Shown here: one piece after another, positions 1 to 9,174 of the stretch | How the letters are laid out: each line of letters starts with the position of its first letter | Numbering within the stretch: position 1 is the first letter of the stretch | Source: Hyphomicrobium sp. CS1BSMeth3 | GTDB taxonomy: Bacteria > Pseudomonadota > Alphaproteobacteria > Rhizobiales > Hyphomicrobiaceae | DNA length: 64,000 bases | Reading direction: 5' to 3' | NCBI RefSeq assembly: GCF_900117415.1 | Contig: NZ_FPEI01000006.1 | Span: 62,001 to 126,000, forward strand | Translations under genes and position numbers: made by a program | The notes under the pieces: model-generated | What the model saw: the letters and a program-made list of their open reading frames with translations, nothing else | Databases searched by the model: none | What the model was told of the DNA's origin: nothing

Positions 1-782
1 AAGACCGACGCTTTGCCGCTCTTCTTCAGCGTCGCAACCTCGCTCGGCGGAACGTCGTCGATCACGTCGACATCTCCAGCGAGGAGAGCAGCAACGCGCG
101 CCGCACCGTTCGGCAGGAATCGGAAGGTGACCTTATCCCACTTCGCCTTGGGACCAGCGTAGGCTTCGTTGCGCTCGAGAACCAGCCGATTACCGGGCAG
201 GAACTCGACAAACTTATAGGCCGCACTGCTGACGTTCGCCTTTGTCGTCCCGAAATCGGCGGGCGTTGCAGTCTTGGCAATTTCGGCGGGCACGATCACG
301 AGCTGGGTGAGCGTGGTCGGCATGATCGGATAGGGATGCGACGTGATAATATGAAGAGTCAGATCGTCGATGATCTTGAACTCTTTCATGCCGGCGAAGA
401 TGCCCGCATACGTGCTCTTGGGAAGGTTGCGCACCCGCTCGTAGGTCGCCACGACGTCTGTCGTCGTTATGGGCTGGCCGTTGGCGAACTTCTGACCTGG
501 CTTGAGCTTTATTTCCCAGATATTGTCGGAGAGCGCGGTGACCGACTCCGCGAGATTGGGTACGGCCTTGCCATCCTTGTCCAGAGACAGAGCCGGGGCA
601 AGGTAGTGCACATAGAAGAAGAGTAGAGACGCCGACCACTGGGCGTGAGGATCTGCAACGAACTCACTGCGGGTGCCTATGCGAAGCTCTTTTGTATCTG
701 CGTGTGCAATGGTGCTTGCGAGCGGAGCGACGGCCGACAGGACCGCGACGAGGCTACGCAACATTAATGCTCGGATGCTCAT
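1..782 (-). CDS. Peptide/nickel-type ABC substrate-binding protein (family 5), 3' end outside window
   Basis: N-terminal ~260 residues of a periplasmic extracellular solute-binding protein family 5 (DppA/OppA-like). The start is the ATG at 782, preceded by AGAGGGA. Residues 1-28 form a signal peptide (basic start, hydrophobic core, cleavage near AHA-D). The mature N-terminus (ELRIGTRSE...DPH) matches the proteins at 15643 and 18443 almost word for word, as does the later GNRLVLERNEAY block. It delivers an oligopeptide-like or amide solute to a Dpp-type permease, probably the one encoded from 5998 on. The stop lies beyond base 1. The family and partial state are clear; the solute is not. Confidence 0.9.
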   Translation of the reverse strand, partial: MSIRALMLRSLVAVLSAVAPLASTIAHADTKELRIGTRSEFVADPHAQWSASLLFFYVHYLAPALSLDKDGKAVPNLAESVTALSDNIWEIKLKPGQKFANGQPITTTDVVATYERVRNLPKSTYAGIFAGMKEFKIIDDLTLHIITSHPYPIMPTTLTQLVIVPAEIAKTATPADFGTTKANVSSAAYKFVEFLPGNRLVLERNEAYAGPKAKWDKVTFRFLPNGAARVAALLAGDVDVIDDVPPSEVATLKKSGKASV

Positions 783-837
783 CAACTTGTCCCTCTAGCA
801 ACTCGTACGGTTTACATTTCTCTCGCATCGCCCAGAG

Positions 838-2190
838 CTAAGACGTTGCGAACCTGCTTCCGTTGGCGGGCGCAAGCAAACCCAGGTTCTCGCGCAGCGT
901 CGTGCCCTCGTACTCCTTGCGGAACAGACCTCGCCGCTGCAGTTCGGGAATGAGCAGGCGCACGATGTCGTCGAGCGTCTCCGGGAGGAGGGCGGGCATC
1001 ATGTTGAAACCGTCGGCGGCGCCATTGCGGAACCAGGCTTCGAGCTCGTCGGCGATATCTTCTGATGTCCCGATGAGCTGCCAGTGTCCTCGAGCGCCCG
1101 CGATTCTCATCGCAAGTTGCCGGACGGTGAGGCCCTCCTGCCGCGCCATGCGCACGAGCATCTCCGAACGGCTCTTCAGGCCTTCGACCGAGGGAATCTC
1201 GGGTACGATCGCGTCCGGATCGAACTGCGCGAAATCGTAGCTTGTCATGCGCGACAGCAGAGCAATGCTGACGTCCGAGTGAATGAGCTCCTGCAACTGT
1301 GTATATTTATCTTGCGCTTCCTGCCGCGTCCTGCCGACAATTGGCGAGACGCCGGGCATGATCTTCATGCCCTCTGGATTGCGGTTCCGCTGGGCGGCGC
1401 GGCTCTTCACGTCGGCGTAGAAAGCCTGCGCGCTTTCGATCTTTTGATGGGCCGTGAAAACCACTTCAGCGGTATCGGCCGCCAGACTCTTGCCGTCGTC
1501 CGACGAGCCTGCCTGTACCAGAACCGGTGCGCCTTGCGGGGAGCGCGGCACATTGAGTGGCCCGCGAACGCTGAAATGCTTGCCTGAGTGATTGAGCGTC
1601 CGCATCTTGCCGGGATCGAAGAACAGGCCGCCTTCCTTGTCACGGAGAAAGGCGTCGTCATCCCAGCTATCCCAGAGACCGAGAACAATCTCAGCAAACT
1701 CACGCGCTCGTTCGTAACGCTCGGCATGTTGATGATAGGGCTCGAGCCCGAAGTTGTAGGCTTCGTCCGCATTGGAGGAGGTCACGAGATTCCAGCCCGA
1801 GCGACCGCCGCTGATGTGATCGAGCGAAGCGAACTTCCGGGCGACATGATAGGGCTCGTTGTAGGACGTCGTGACAGTGGCGACGAGGCCGATATTGCTC
1901 GTCACCGCTGCGAGCCCGGAGAGCAGCGTCAGCGGCTCGAAGTTGCCGACGTAGTGTGCAATGCGTGAGGCGCTCGCCATCGACTCGCCCGTGCGCGGGA
2001 TCGTTGCGAGCACATCAGCGAGAAAGAAGATGTCGAAGCGGCCGTGTTCGAGCGTGCGTACCAGCTCGACGTAGTGCTTGAAGTTCACGCCAGCATCGGC
2101 CTGAGCAGTGGGGTGCCGCCATGCGGCGAGGTGCTGTCCCGTCGGATTGATGAATGCTCCAAGCTTCATCTGGCGCGCCGGTCTGCCCAT
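838..2190 (-). CDS. LLM-class flavin-dependent monooxygenase (NtaA/SnaA/DszA family), copy 1
   Basis: 450-residue luciferase-like monooxygenase that uses FMNH2 supplied by a separate reductase to oxidise a small organic substrate. I chose the ATG at 2190 (MGRPARQMKLGAF), which has GAGGAAAA just upstream; a longer frame to 2334 has no RBS and no family similarity. Family marks are KLGAFINPTGQHLAAWRHP at the start, YNEPYHVARKFASLDHISGGR near residue 135-155, SGWNLVTS and the central GKHFSVRGPLNVPRSPQG block. It is closely related to the gene at 14210, with identical runs across the central block, so both probably act on related substrates. It is read from its own promoter region, which carries the shared element at 2310-2345. 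The substrate (nitrilotriacetate-, sulfonate- or amine-like) cannot be read from sequence. Confidence 0.9.
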   Translation of the reverse strand: MGRPARQMKLGAFINPTGQHLAAWRHPTAQADAGVNFKHYVELVRTLEHGRFDIFFLADVLATIPRTGESMASASRIAHYVGNFEPLTLLSGLAAVTSNIGLVATVTTSYNEPYHVARKFASLDHISGGRSGWNLVTSSNADEAYNFGLEPYHQHAERYERAREFAEIVLGLWDSWDDDAFLRDKEGGLFFDPGKMRTLNHSGKHFSVRGPLNVPRSPQGAPVLVQAGSSDDGKSLAADTAEVVFTAHQKIESAQAFYADVKSRAAQRNRNPEGMKIMPGVSPIVGRTRQEAQDKYTQLQELIHSDVSIALLSRMTSYDFAQFDPDAIVPEIPSVEGLKSRSEMLVRMARQEGLTVRQLAMRIAGARGHWQLIGTSEDIADELEAWFRNGAADGFNMMPALLPETLDDIVRLLIPELQRRGLFRKEYEGTTLRENLGLLAPANGSRFATS

Positions 2191-2309
2191 CGTTTTCCTC
2201 AGATGCGCGTTGCGGGGTGCCTCAGGCCGTGCGGTTCGGCGAGAAGCATGGACGTGAAGTTGCCCCGCAGGGAGCCGTTTTGATACCCGTAAACAGGGAT
2301 GAGCATTAA

Positions 2310-2345
2310 GCCCAACCAAAATGAAAAAAGTCAACGTAAAATTTC
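2310..2345 (-). promoter_or_regulatory. Shared upstream element, copy in front of LLM monooxygenase 1
   Basis: Read on the minus strand from 2345: GAAATTTTACG, then TTTTCAT at 2327-2321, four bases, then GTTGGGC at 2316-2310. Spacing is identical to the copies at 5904 and 9086 (18 bases from the first G to TTTTCA, then N4, then GTTG). It lies 120 bp before the monooxygenase start. It could be an operator or part of a promoter. The repeat is seen directly; function is inferred. Confidence 0.5.
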
Positions 2346-2358
2346 AATATGAATGGAG

Positions 2359-2388
2359 TTCGGCGCCGCCTTGTTAGGCAGCGCCGAA
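2359..2388 (-). terminator. Hairpin downstream of the aminotransferase
   Basis: TTCGGCGCCGCC at 2359-2370 pairs with GGCAGCGCCGAA at 2377-2388 around a TTGTTA loop, with one mismatch. It lies 37 bp after the stop of the minus-strand aminotransferase and before the promoter region of the next minus-strand gene. There is no clear U-run, so termination strength is uncertain. Confidence 0.5.
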
Positions 2389-2425
2389 GAGTTATGAGCC
2401 AAATCGGGGGGGCGTCGCGATGGTG

Positions 2426-3751
2426 TCAGCGGGCGCGCTTGAGGGCGTCTGCGAGCACCGAAACCATGGTGTCGATATGCTTGCGCTCGACGATCAGCGG
2501 CGGCGAGAGCGCAATGATGTCGCCGGTGATGCGAATGAGAAGCCCACGCTCAAAGCAATCCACGAAGACGTCGTAGGCGCGAGCGCCGGGCGCGTCAGGC
2601 CGTGGCGCCAACTCGATACCCGCGATGATGCCGATCGTCCGAATGTCGATGACGTGAGGCTGGCCGCTTAGCATGTGCATGGCGTCCTGCCAGTAGTCCG
2701 CAAGGGCTGCGCCTGCTGTCAGGAGGCCTTCTTCCTCATAGATCTCAAGCGTTGCAATACCTGCGGCGCAGGCTGCAGGATGGCCGGAGTAGGTATAGCC
2801 GTGGAAGAGTTCGATCTGGTTTTCCGGCCCCTGCATGAGTGCGTCATGGACTTTCCTGCTCGCGAAGACGGCTCCCATGGGCAGTGAGCCGTTCGTCAGC
2901 CCTTTGGCCGTGGTCATCAGGTCGGGCTTCACACCGAAATAGGAGCTCGCAAAGGGCGTGCCGAGGCGGCCGAAACCGGTGATGACCTCGTCGAAGATGA
3001 GAAGGATGCCATAGCGGTCGCAGATGGCGCGCAGCCTCTCCAGATAGCCCTTCGGCGGGATGAGGACGCCGGTCGATCCAGCAACGGGCTCTACGATAAC
3101 GGCGGCGATGGTCTCGGCGCCGTGCAGTGCAACCAGGCGCTCGAGATCATCCGCAAGGTCGGCACCGTGCTGTGGCTGGCCACGTGTGAACGCGTTGCGC
3201 GCGAGATCGTGCGTGTGACGTAGATGATCCACTCCAGGAAGCTGGGGGAAGACGCGGCGATTGCTGACAATGCCGCCAACCGAGATCCCGCCGAATCCGA
3301 CGCCGTGGTAGCCGCGCTCGCGGCCGATGAGGCGCGTGCGCGTGCCCTGGCCAATGGCGCGCTGATAGGCGAGCGCGATCTTGAGTGCGGTATCGACTGA
3401 CTCAGATCCCGAATTGGTGAAGAAGACGCGGTCCAGATCTTTCGGGGCGAGGGCAGCCAGACGCTCCGCAAGGTCGAACGCCAAGGGATGTCCGAGCTGG
3501 AACGACGGCGCATAGTCGAGTGTGGAGAGCTGCTTGCCAACGGCATCAGAAATACGCTGGCGGCCGTGTCCGGCATTCACGCACCACAGGCCAGCCGTGC
3601 CATCGAGAACCGGACGTCCATCCTGGCTCGTGTAGTGCATTCCTTCGGCTGCAACGAGGAGACGGGGCGCCGCCTTGAACTGCCGGTTGGCCGTGAAGGG
3701 CATCCAGAAGCTGTCGAGCCTCGGAGCATTGATCTGGTGTCGCGCGGTCAT
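2426..3751 (-). CDS. Class III omega-amino acid:pyruvate aminotransferase
   Basis: 441-residue PLP enzyme of the class III aminotransferase family, closest in pattern to beta-alanine/omega-amino-acid:pyruvate transaminases. Visible marks: LDSFWMPFTANRQFK at the start (typical of this subgroup), NSGSESVDTALK for cofactor phosphate binding, GYHGVGFGG, the PLP-ring aspartate in IFDEVITGFGR (D254) and the Schiff-base lysine in TTAKGLTNGS (K283). Length is normal and no residue is missing. It is divergent from the XRE-cupin regulator at 3912, which probably controls it. A role in removing the amino group from an amine released by the neighbouring monooxygenases and hydantoinase is plausible inference. 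Confidence 0.9.
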   Translation of the reverse strand: MTARHQINAPRLDSFWMPFTANRQFKAAPRLLVAAEGMHYTSQDGRPVLDGTAGLWCVNAGHGRQRISDAVGKQLSTLDYAPSFQLGHPLAFDLAERLAALAPKDLDRVFFTNSGSESVDTALKIALAYQRAIGQGTRTRLIGRERGYHGVGFGGISVGGIVSNRRVFPQLPGVDHLRHTHDLARNAFTRGQPQHGADLADDLERLVALHGAETIAAVIVEPVAGSTGVLIPPKGYLERLRAICDRYGILLIFDEVITGFGRLGTPFASSYFGVKPDLMTTAKGLTNGSLPMGAVFASRKVHDALMQGPENQIELFHGYTYSGHPAACAAGIATLEIYEEEGLLTAGAALADYWQDAMHMLSGQPHVIDIRTIGIIAGIELAPRPDAPGARAYDVFVDCFERGLLIRITGDIIALSPPLIVERKHIDTMVSVLADALKRAR

Positions 3752-3911
3752 GTATCACCTCCGTTTGCGCCAGAGGGACATGATCGGGAAAGGGCAACAA
3801 GTCCTTTTCTTCCTGCACATAAGCCATTGATATTTTGAGATTCCATGCTCCTGTTTTGCGATATAGGAAACATGCGAAACGGCCCTCGGGTTGGCGGAAA
3901 GGACCAGTGGC

Positions 3912-4460
3912 ATGAGCTTGGATATCGGGGGGCGTCTTCGCTATGTGCGGCTGCTGCGCAACCTTTCGCAGCGCGAACTTGCAAAGCGCGCAGGGGTGAC
4001 CAACTCGACGATCTCTCTGATCGAGGCCAATCGCGCAAACCCATCGATCGGCGCGTTGAAGCGCATCCTCGATGGCCTGCCGATCGGACTTGCGGAGTTC
4101 TTCGCGCTCGAACCGGAGCGGCCAAAAAAGGCCTTCTATAGCGCTGACGAGTTGGTGGAGATCGGCAAGGGACGCATTTCGTATCTACAGGTTGGCGACC
4201 GGCTGTTTGGTCGTGCTTTGCAGATTCTCAAGGAGCGCTACGAACCGGGCGCCGATACCGGACGCGTGCCCCTCGTGCACGACGGTGAGGAAGGCGGCAT
4301 CATTCTGAGTGGACGCCTCGAGGTGACCGTCGACGACGAACGGCGTGTGCTCGGCCCCGGTGATGCGTACTATTTCGAAAGTCGCCGCCCGCATCGCTTC
4401 CGCTGCGTGGGGCCGGCGCCCTGCGAATTGGTCAGCGCGTGCACGCCGCCAACATTCTGA
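3912..4460 (+). CDS. XRE-family HTH regulator with C-terminal cupin (PuuR-like)
   Basis: 182-residue transcription factor. An N-terminal XRE helix-turn-helix (residues ~8-66, with LSQRELAKRAGVTNSTIS and IEANRANPS) is followed by a cupin_2 sensor domain (~100-178, with VHDGEEGGIILSGRLEV and LGPGDAYYFESRRPHRF). The start is the ATG at 3912 with GGAAAGGA 9 bases upstream; a TTG at 3891 would only add seven residues. This architecture is typical of repressors of putrescine, amino-acid and amine catabolism. It is divergent from the aminotransferase (160 bp apart), the usual layout for a local regulator. The ligand is unknown. Confidence 0.88.
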   Translation: MSLDIGGRLRYVRLLRNLSQRELAKRAGVTNSTISLIEANRANPSIGALKRILDGLPIGLAEFFALEPERPKKAFYSADELVEIGKGRISYLQVGDRLFGRALQILKERYEPGADTGRVPLVHDGEEGGIILSGRLEVTVDDERRVLGPGDAYYFESRRPHRFRCVGPAPCELVSACTPPTF

Positions 4461-4481
4461 CGGCTTGCGCTGGTGGATCGC

Positions 4482-5156
4482 TCACCAGGGCAGCTCAGTG
4501 CCGTCATAATTGAAGAAGCGACCACTCTCCGCCATCGTGAGGCCGGCAATTTGCTTGCGGAGGCCGGCGACGCTCTCTTCCGGAGAGATCTCGCCATTCG
4601 GGCCGCCCATATCGGTACGCACCCAACCTGGATGGAAAACAGTGCAGATCAAGCCATCGCCGCGCGTGTCGATCGACAGGGTTCGCCAGACGGCATTCAG
4701 CGCAGCCTTCGAAGAGCGATAGATATAGGTGCTGCCTGTTTCGTTGCACGCGATGCTGCCGAGGCGGCTCGACAGAGCAACGAGCTTGCGCTGCGAGCCG
4801 AGAAGCAAGTTCGGCCGAATGGCGCCAGCAACGGCGAGCGGTGCCATCGTGTTGATGGCGAGCACGTCTGCCCATGCCGTCCGGTCGATGGCCTCGGGAA
4901 CCATGGTGCGCGGCCCCATTACGCCCGCACACAGCACGGCGACATCGATCGATTGGCCTTTGAGCGCGGCCGCAAGGGCATCGATGGAGGCCTGCTCGCG
5001 TACCTCGAGCGGATGCCATGTGATATTGCCGGCGGGCTGTTGATCGGATTTGCCTGCCCTGTTCGTGGCATGGACCGTCCAGCCTTCAGCGGCATACTGG
5101 CGGACAAATTCGAGGCCGATGCCTCTGCTTGCGCCCACAATCAAAACCGTTGGCAT
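4482..5156 (-). CDS. Short-chain dehydrogenase/reductase
   Basis: 224-residue classical SDR. The Rossmann motif GASRGIG occupies residues 8-14, CAGVMG matches the NNAG-equivalent position near 76-81, and the catalytic set is Ser129/130 with Tyr146 and Lys150 (YIYRSSK). The start at 5156 is set by GGAAG nine bases upstream; upstream in-frame codons belong to the spacer after the XRE gene. It resembles the csgA/C-factor-like group of compact NAD(P)-dependent reductases acting on carbonyl substrates in the cytoplasm. It follows the regulator at 5245-5868 on the same strand (88 bp gap), so the two may be co-transcribed. It ends convergently 21 bp from the first XRE gene. Confidence 0.85.
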   Translation of the reverse strand: MPTVLIVGASRGIGLEFVRQYAAEGWTVHATNRAGKSDQQPAGNITWHPLEVREQASIDALAAALKGQSIDVAVLCAGVMGPRTMVPEAIDRTAWADVLAINTMAPLAVAGAIRPNLLLGSQRKLVALSSRLGSIACNETGSTYIYRSSKAALNAVWRTLSIDTRGDGLICTVFHPGWVRTDMGGPNGEISPEESVAGLRKQIAGLTMAESGRFFNYDGTELPW

Positions 5157-5244
5157 GTCGTTTCTTCCTTCATGAAGTGGTTCCGGTCGTGCCGGACGTT
5201 CGTTGGCGGAGCGCGTTGCGTGAGAGGGTAATCTGCGGCGTGTT

Positions 5245-5868
5245 TCAGTAGAGAGGTGGCGTGATGACCCACAGTGCGACGCACGGCACTGTGCCCGGAT
5301 TTTCGAAGCGATGAGGCAGCGTGCTCGCAAAGCGGAAGGCATCGCCCGGCTGAAGCAAGGCGGACTCGCCTGCGACTTCGAGCTTCAGCGTGCCCTCGAG
5401 AATGGTGCCGGCGTCCTCTCCAGCGTGCGTGTAAGGCGCCTGGCCTGTCGAGCCGCCGGGCTGGATGGTGATGATGAGAAGCTCCAGTGCCCCCTCGCCG
5501 GGAGGGGACAGGAGTTCCTTGGTGATGCCTTGTCCCGCAAGCGAAAGAACGCGGCGGCTTGCCGGGCGAAGCAGCCATGAAGGCGTATTCGGCGGCGGCG
5601 TCGGCGAGTCGCTGAAGAACCAGCCGATAGGCACGGCGAACGTATCGGCGAGCCGCTGCAAGGTGCGAATGGAGGGCGACGAGAGGCCTCGCTCGATCTG
5701 GCTAAGCATGCCAACCGATGTGTTGGTCCGCTCGGAAAGGTCCGAGAGCGTCCATTTGCGCCTTTGCCTCATGAGGCGCAGCCGCTGCCCAACCTCCGGG
5801 ACCGCCGCAGCGCGGACGGTTGGCTTGGCGTCTTGGGGCATCTCCTGCTTGATCATCTCATCGGACAT
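5245..5868 (-). CDS. XRE-family HTH regulator with C-terminal cupin
   Basis: 207-residue regulator: a disordered ~20-residue lead, an XRE helix-turn-helix (about 26-85; LRLMRQRRKWTLSDLSERT and VGMLSQIERGLSSPS) and a cupin_2 sensor (~128-203; THAGEDAGTILEGTLKLEV and LQPGDAFRFASTLPHRF). It is oriented away from the ABC importer operon starting at 5998, with 129 bp between them that contain the shared element at 5904-5939. This is the best candidate for the protein that reads that element, although this is inference from position only. It is related to, but clearly distinct from, the XRE-cupin gene at 3912. Confidence 0.88.
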   Translation of the reverse strand: MSDEMIKQEMPQDAKPTVRAAAVPEVGQRLRLMRQRRKWTLSDLSERTNTSVGMLSQIERGLSSPSIRTLQRLADTFAVPIGWFFSDSPTPPPNTPSWLLRPASRRVLSLAGQGITKELLSPPGEGALELLIITIQPGGSTGQAPYTHAGEDAGTILEGTLKLEVAGESALLQPGDAFRFASTLPHRFENPGTVPCVALWVITPPLY

Positions 5869-5903
5869 CGGCGCTCTCCCCTCGAATCACGCTCATCTGT
5901 AGT

Positions 5904-5939
5904 GAATATTATAGACGTAATTTTTCAAAATGGTTGCAT
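5904..5939 (+). promoter_or_regulatory. Shared upstream element, copy in front of the ABC importer operon
   Basis: GAATATTATAGACG begins at 5904, TTTTCAA lies at 5922-5928 and GTTGCAT at 5933-5939, with the same internal spacing as the copies at 9086 and (minus strand) 2345. TTGCAT at 5934 could also act as a -35 box with TACTGT 16 bases later. It sits between a divergent XRE-cupin regulator and the permease gene, as expected for an operator. Function is inferred. Confidence 0.5.
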
Positions 5940-5997
5940 CAAGTCTGGTTCATGTTACTGTGCAGCATAGGTTGATTGTCCAGCGGAAGGTTTGATG

Positions 5998-7062
5998 ATG
6001 GCGGATCGGAGCGGTCCTGCGGCAGATGCGCCCAAAGCCGGTTCGGCCTCTATTGCTACACCTCAATCCGCGGAGTTTCAGCACACTAACGAGGGCACGC
6101 TGGCGTCTGCGACGGTGCCCGCGAGTGGGGCCTACCCTGGCGAGGCGCCCCGAGCAAGTGCCGTGACTCGCGCGCAGGCCGCCAGTGAAGAGGAAACACC
6201 GCTTCAGCTCTTCTGGATCAACTTTTCGCAATCGTGGCTGGCCGTGTTCGGCTTGGCAGTCTTCTGCCTGATCATCCTCGCGGCTATTTTTGCGCCATGG
6301 CTATCGCCTCAGAATCCTTACGATCTAGCCCAGCTCAACATCCTCGATAGCCGCCTCCCGCCCGGTTCGCTGTCCAGCGAGGGGCATGTGCATTGGCTTG
6401 GGACCGATGACCAGGGGCGGGATCTCTACTCGGCCATTCTCTACGGACTGCGGATCAGTCTGGGCGTCGGCGTTGGCTCGGCGTTCATCGCTCTCATCAT
6501 CGGCTGTACGCTCGGTCTCATTGCCGCCTATGCAGGTGGTCGAACGGACAGCGCCGTTATGCGCATCGTCGACCTGCAGCTCTCGTTCCCCTCGATTCTT
6601 GTCGCGCTGATGATCCTCGCCTTTCTCGGCAAAGGCGTCATGAACGTGTTGCTCGCTCTCGTGATCGTGGAGTGGGCGTACTATGCCCGCGTCGTGCGGG
6701 CGACGGCGCTCGTCGAGCGCGATCGTGAATACATGGAGGCTGCTGCCTCGCTGGCACTGCCGCGCTGGCGCATCATCTTCCGACATCTGCTGCCGAATTG
6801 CGTGCCACCCATGATTGTCATCGCGACGCAGCAGGTCGCGCGAGCCATCGCGCTCGAGGCGACGCTGAGCTATCTCGGTCTTGGCGTGCCCATCACCGAA
6901 CCCTCGCTCGGCCTGCTCATCGCAAATGGCTACCAATACATGCTCTCGGGCCGATATTGGGTGAGCGTCTATCCTGGCGTTGCATTGCTGGTCACGATTA
7001 TCGCGCTCAATCTCGTTGGTGATCAGCTCCGCGATGTCCTCAATCCGCGGCACCTCAAATGA
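5998..7062 (+). CDS. Dpp/Opp-type ABC transporter permease, C subunit
   Basis: Inner-membrane permease of the peptide/nickel ABC class. The N-terminus is unusual: about 60 soluble, Ala/Ser-rich residues precede the first membrane helix (LAVFGLAVFCLIILAAIFAPWLSP), followed by the DppC signature LGTDDQGRDLYSAILYG and about five further helices. The EAA loop for ATPase docking is recognisable in YMEAAASLALPRWRIIFRHLLPN. GGAAGG at 5985-5990 sits 7 bases before the ATG at 5998; an ATG at 5995 is the alternative. It overlaps the next ATPase gene by four bases. The partner B permease is not adjacent but lies at 17279. Confidence 0.9.
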   Translation: MADRSGPAADAPKAGSASIATPQSAEFQHTNEGTLASATVPASGAYPGEAPRASAVTRAQAASEEETPLQLFWINFSQSWLAVFGLAVFCLIILAAIFAPWLSPQNPYDLAQLNILDSRLPPGSLSSEGHVHWLGTDDQGRDLYSAILYGLRISLGVGVGSAFIALIIGCTLGLIAAYAGGRTDSAVMRIVDLQLSFPSILVALMILAFLGKGVMNVLLALVIVEWAYYARVVRATALVERDREYMEAAASLALPRWRIIFRHLLPNCVPPMIVIATQQVARAIALEATLSYLGLGVPITEPSLGLLIANGYQYMLSGRYWVSVYPGVALLVTIIALNLVGDQLRDVLNPRHLK

Positions 7063-8036
7063 AGCAACCTGTTCTCGAGGTCCGGGATCTCAAAACTCAT
7101 TTCTTCAGCAGAGCCGGCGTGGTGCCGGCCGTCGATGGCGTATCGTTCAGCGTCAACGCCGGCGAGGTGTTGGGTCTCGTCGGCGAATCTGGTTCAGGTA
7201 AATCGGTCACGGGCTATTCCATCATGGGGCTCGTCGATCCGCCGGGCCGCATTCTCGGCGGAAGCGTGCTCTTCGAAGGCAAGGACATCACGAAGCTGCC
7301 CGAGGCGGATTGGCGTCAGCTTCGCGGTAATCGGATCGCCATGGTTTTTCAGGATCCGATGATGACGCTCAACCCGGTGTTACGCGTCGGCACGCAGATG
7401 GTCGAGACGATTGTGGCGCACAAGAAAATGCCGGGTCGCCAAGCACAGCAGCGCGCGCGGGATGTGCTCGGCATGGTTGGGATTCCGAGTCCGGAGGAGC
7501 GCTTATCTGCCTATCCTCATCAGTTTTCCGGCGGCATGCGCCAGCGCGTAGCGATCGCGATTGCTTTGCTGCTCGAGCCCGCGCTGATCATCGCCGACGA
7601 GCCGACGACCGCGCTCGACGTCACCATTCAGGCGCAGATTCTCTCTGAGATCCAGAAGCTGATCGGTGAGCATGGCACATCGCTCATTTGGATCACGCAT
7701 GATCTGTCCGTGATCGCGGGGCTCGCGCACAGACTCGCTGTCATGTACGCAGGCCGGATCGTTGAGACGGGCGATGTGGACGATGTGCTGCGTGCGCCGC
7801 TGCACCCTTATACGCGTGGCCTCATTGGATGTGTTCCGAGCTCAAACCGGCGTGGACAGTTGCTCCAGCAGATTCCGGGCATGACGCCTAACCTGCTCAA
7901 TCTTCCGAGCGGTTGCGCCTTCCAGGCCCGGTGCTCACGCGCCGACGGTGCTTGTACGGCGCCGCCGCCACTGTTTACGCGTGCGTCAGCTGGAGGCGCT
8001 TACTGTTTCCATCCGCACACGGGCGACGGCGCATGA
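7059..8036 (+). CDS. Dpp/Opp-type ABC transporter ATP-binding protein, D subunit
   Basis: 325-residue ATPase that powers the peptide-type importer. Walker A GESGSGKS is at residues 42-49, the Q-loop is in [12 protein letters not shown], the signature is [12 protein letters not shown], and Walker [13 protein letters not shown] is followed by the H-loop WITHDL. The C-terminal oligopeptide-transporter domain has the usual Cys cluster ([14 protein letters not shown]). It starts inside the end of the permease gene (ATGA overlap) and in turn overlaps the F subunit by four bases, so the three are translationally coupled. Confidence 0.93.
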   Translation: MKQPVLEVRDLKTHFFSRAGVVPAVDGVSFSVNAGEVLGLVGESGSGKSVTGYSIMGLVDPPGRILGGSVLFEGKDITKLPEADWRQLRGNRIAMVFQDPMMTLNPVLRVGTQMVETIVAHKKMPGRQAQQRARDVLGMVGIPSPEERLSAYPHQFSGGMRQRVAIAIALLLEPALIIADEPTTALDVTIQAQILSEIQKLIGEHGTSLIWITHDLSVIAGLAHRLAVMYAGRIVETGDVDDVLRAPLHPYTRGLIGCVPSSNRRGQLLQQIPGMTPNLLNLPSGCAFQARCSRADGACTAPPPLFTRASAGGAYCFHPHTGDGA

Positions 8037-9052
8037 AGTCAAACAATCCTTCTGCGATCAGCCTGCGCGGCGTCTCACGGCGCTTCGGTCAGCCCGCCAA
8101 TATTTTCAAGCGGGCGCAGCGGAGCTTGAAACGCTTGCGCGGCGTGCCGGTCAGAAATGACGTCGTCTTCGCCGTCAACAACGTCGACTTCGACGTAATG
8201 CAGGGTGAAGTGGTAGGGCTCGTCGGGGAGTCTGGTTGCGGCAAGTCTACGCTCGCACGCCTCGCCGCAGGCATCCTGCCGCCGTCCGAGGGAAAAGTTT
8301 TGTTTCGCGGTACCGATCTGCGGACGCTCGATCGTGCCGAGATGAAGGACGTGAAGCTTAAGATCCAGCTGATCTTCCAGAACCCTCACGCTTCGCTCAA
8401 TCCGCGCCTGCGTGCTGCCGACATCGTCGGCGAGGCTCCGCTCTGCCATGGGCTGGTATCGCGCGCTGACTACGAAAGCTACGTCGATACCCAGTTCCTG
8501 CGGGCTGGTCTCGATCCCAAGCTCAAGCGCCGGTATCCGCATCAGTTCAGTGGCGGCCAACGTCAGCGTCTCGGCATTGCGCGTGCGCTCGCCGTCCAGC
8601 CCGAGGTGCTCGTGTGCGATGAGGCCGTCGCTGCGCTCGACGTCTCCATTCAAGCGCAGATCCTCAATCTGTTCATGGAGCTCAGGTCACAGTTCAGCCT
8701 GACCTATCTTTTCATCAGCCATGACTTGGGCGTGGTCGAGCATCTCGCCGATCGCGTGGCGGTGATGTACCTCGGGCGCATCATCGAGGAGGCGCCGGTC
8801 GAGGAGCTGTTCAGTCGTGCGCAGCATCCCTACACACAGGCCCTGTTGGCCGAACGTCCGAGCATCGAAGGACGGGGCCGCCGCTTTGTCGCTATCAAGG
8901 GCGAGCTGCCGAGCCCGCTCAACCCGCCGACCGGGTGCCACTTTCATCCGCGCTGCCCACTGGCCATGCCGCGCTGCGCGCAAGAAGCGCCGCAGCTTCG
9001 CGAGATCGCGCCGAACCACCGCTCGGCCTGCCACCTGAACGACACCGCCTGA
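8033..9052 (+). CDS. Dpp/Opp-type ABC transporter ATP-binding protein, F subunit
   Basis: 339-residue second ATPase of the importer. The ATG at 8033 overlaps the D-subunit stop (ATGA); a longer frame starting at 7913 lies inside the previous gene and is not family sequence. Walker [10 protein letters not shown]-loop [12 protein letters not shown], signature [16 protein letters not shown], Walker [15 protein letters not shown] and the C-terminal [14 protein letters not shown] cluster are present. Walker B is followed by AVAALD where most relatives have PVSALD, a conservative variation. It ends about 120 bp before the hydantoinase operon. Confidence 0.93.
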   Translation: MKSNNPSAISLRGVSRRFGQPANIFKRAQRSLKRLRGVPVRNDVVFAVNNVDFDVMQGEVVGLVGESGCGKSTLARLAAGILPPSEGKVLFRGTDLRTLDRAEMKDVKLKIQLIFQNPHASLNPRLRAADIVGEAPLCHGLVSRADYESYVDTQFLRAGLDPKLKRRYPHQFSGGQRQRLGIARALAVQPEVLVCDEAVAALDVSIQAQILNLFMELRSQFSLTYLFISHDLGVVEHLADRVAVMYLGRIIEEAPVEELFSRAQHPYTQALLAERPSIEGRGRRFVAIKGELPSPLNPPTGCHFHPRCPLAMPRCAQEAPQLREIAPNHRSACHLNDTA

Positions 9053-9085
9053 TCCTCGTGGGCCAGGGTAGAGTAATGCGCTGGT

Positions 9086-9121
9086 GAAATTATTCGGTGA
9101 ATATTTTCAATTCTGTTGCAT
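9086..9121 (+). promoter_or_regulatory. Shared upstream element, copy in front of hyuA
   Basis: GAAATTATTCGG at 9086-9097, TTTTCAA at 9104-9110 and GTTGCAT at 9115-9121, 54 bp before the hyuA start. It matches the copy at 5904 at 24 of 39 aligned positions (counting three bases further 5'), including the blocks TTTTCAA and GTTGCAT at identical spacing. TTGCAT with TAGCGT 17 bases later could be a promoter. The element is seen directly; its role is inferred. Confidence 0.5.
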
Positions 9122-9174
9122 TCTGCTTAGGGGACGAGTAGCGTGATGATGAAAGAAGCTCAGGAGGACGACAG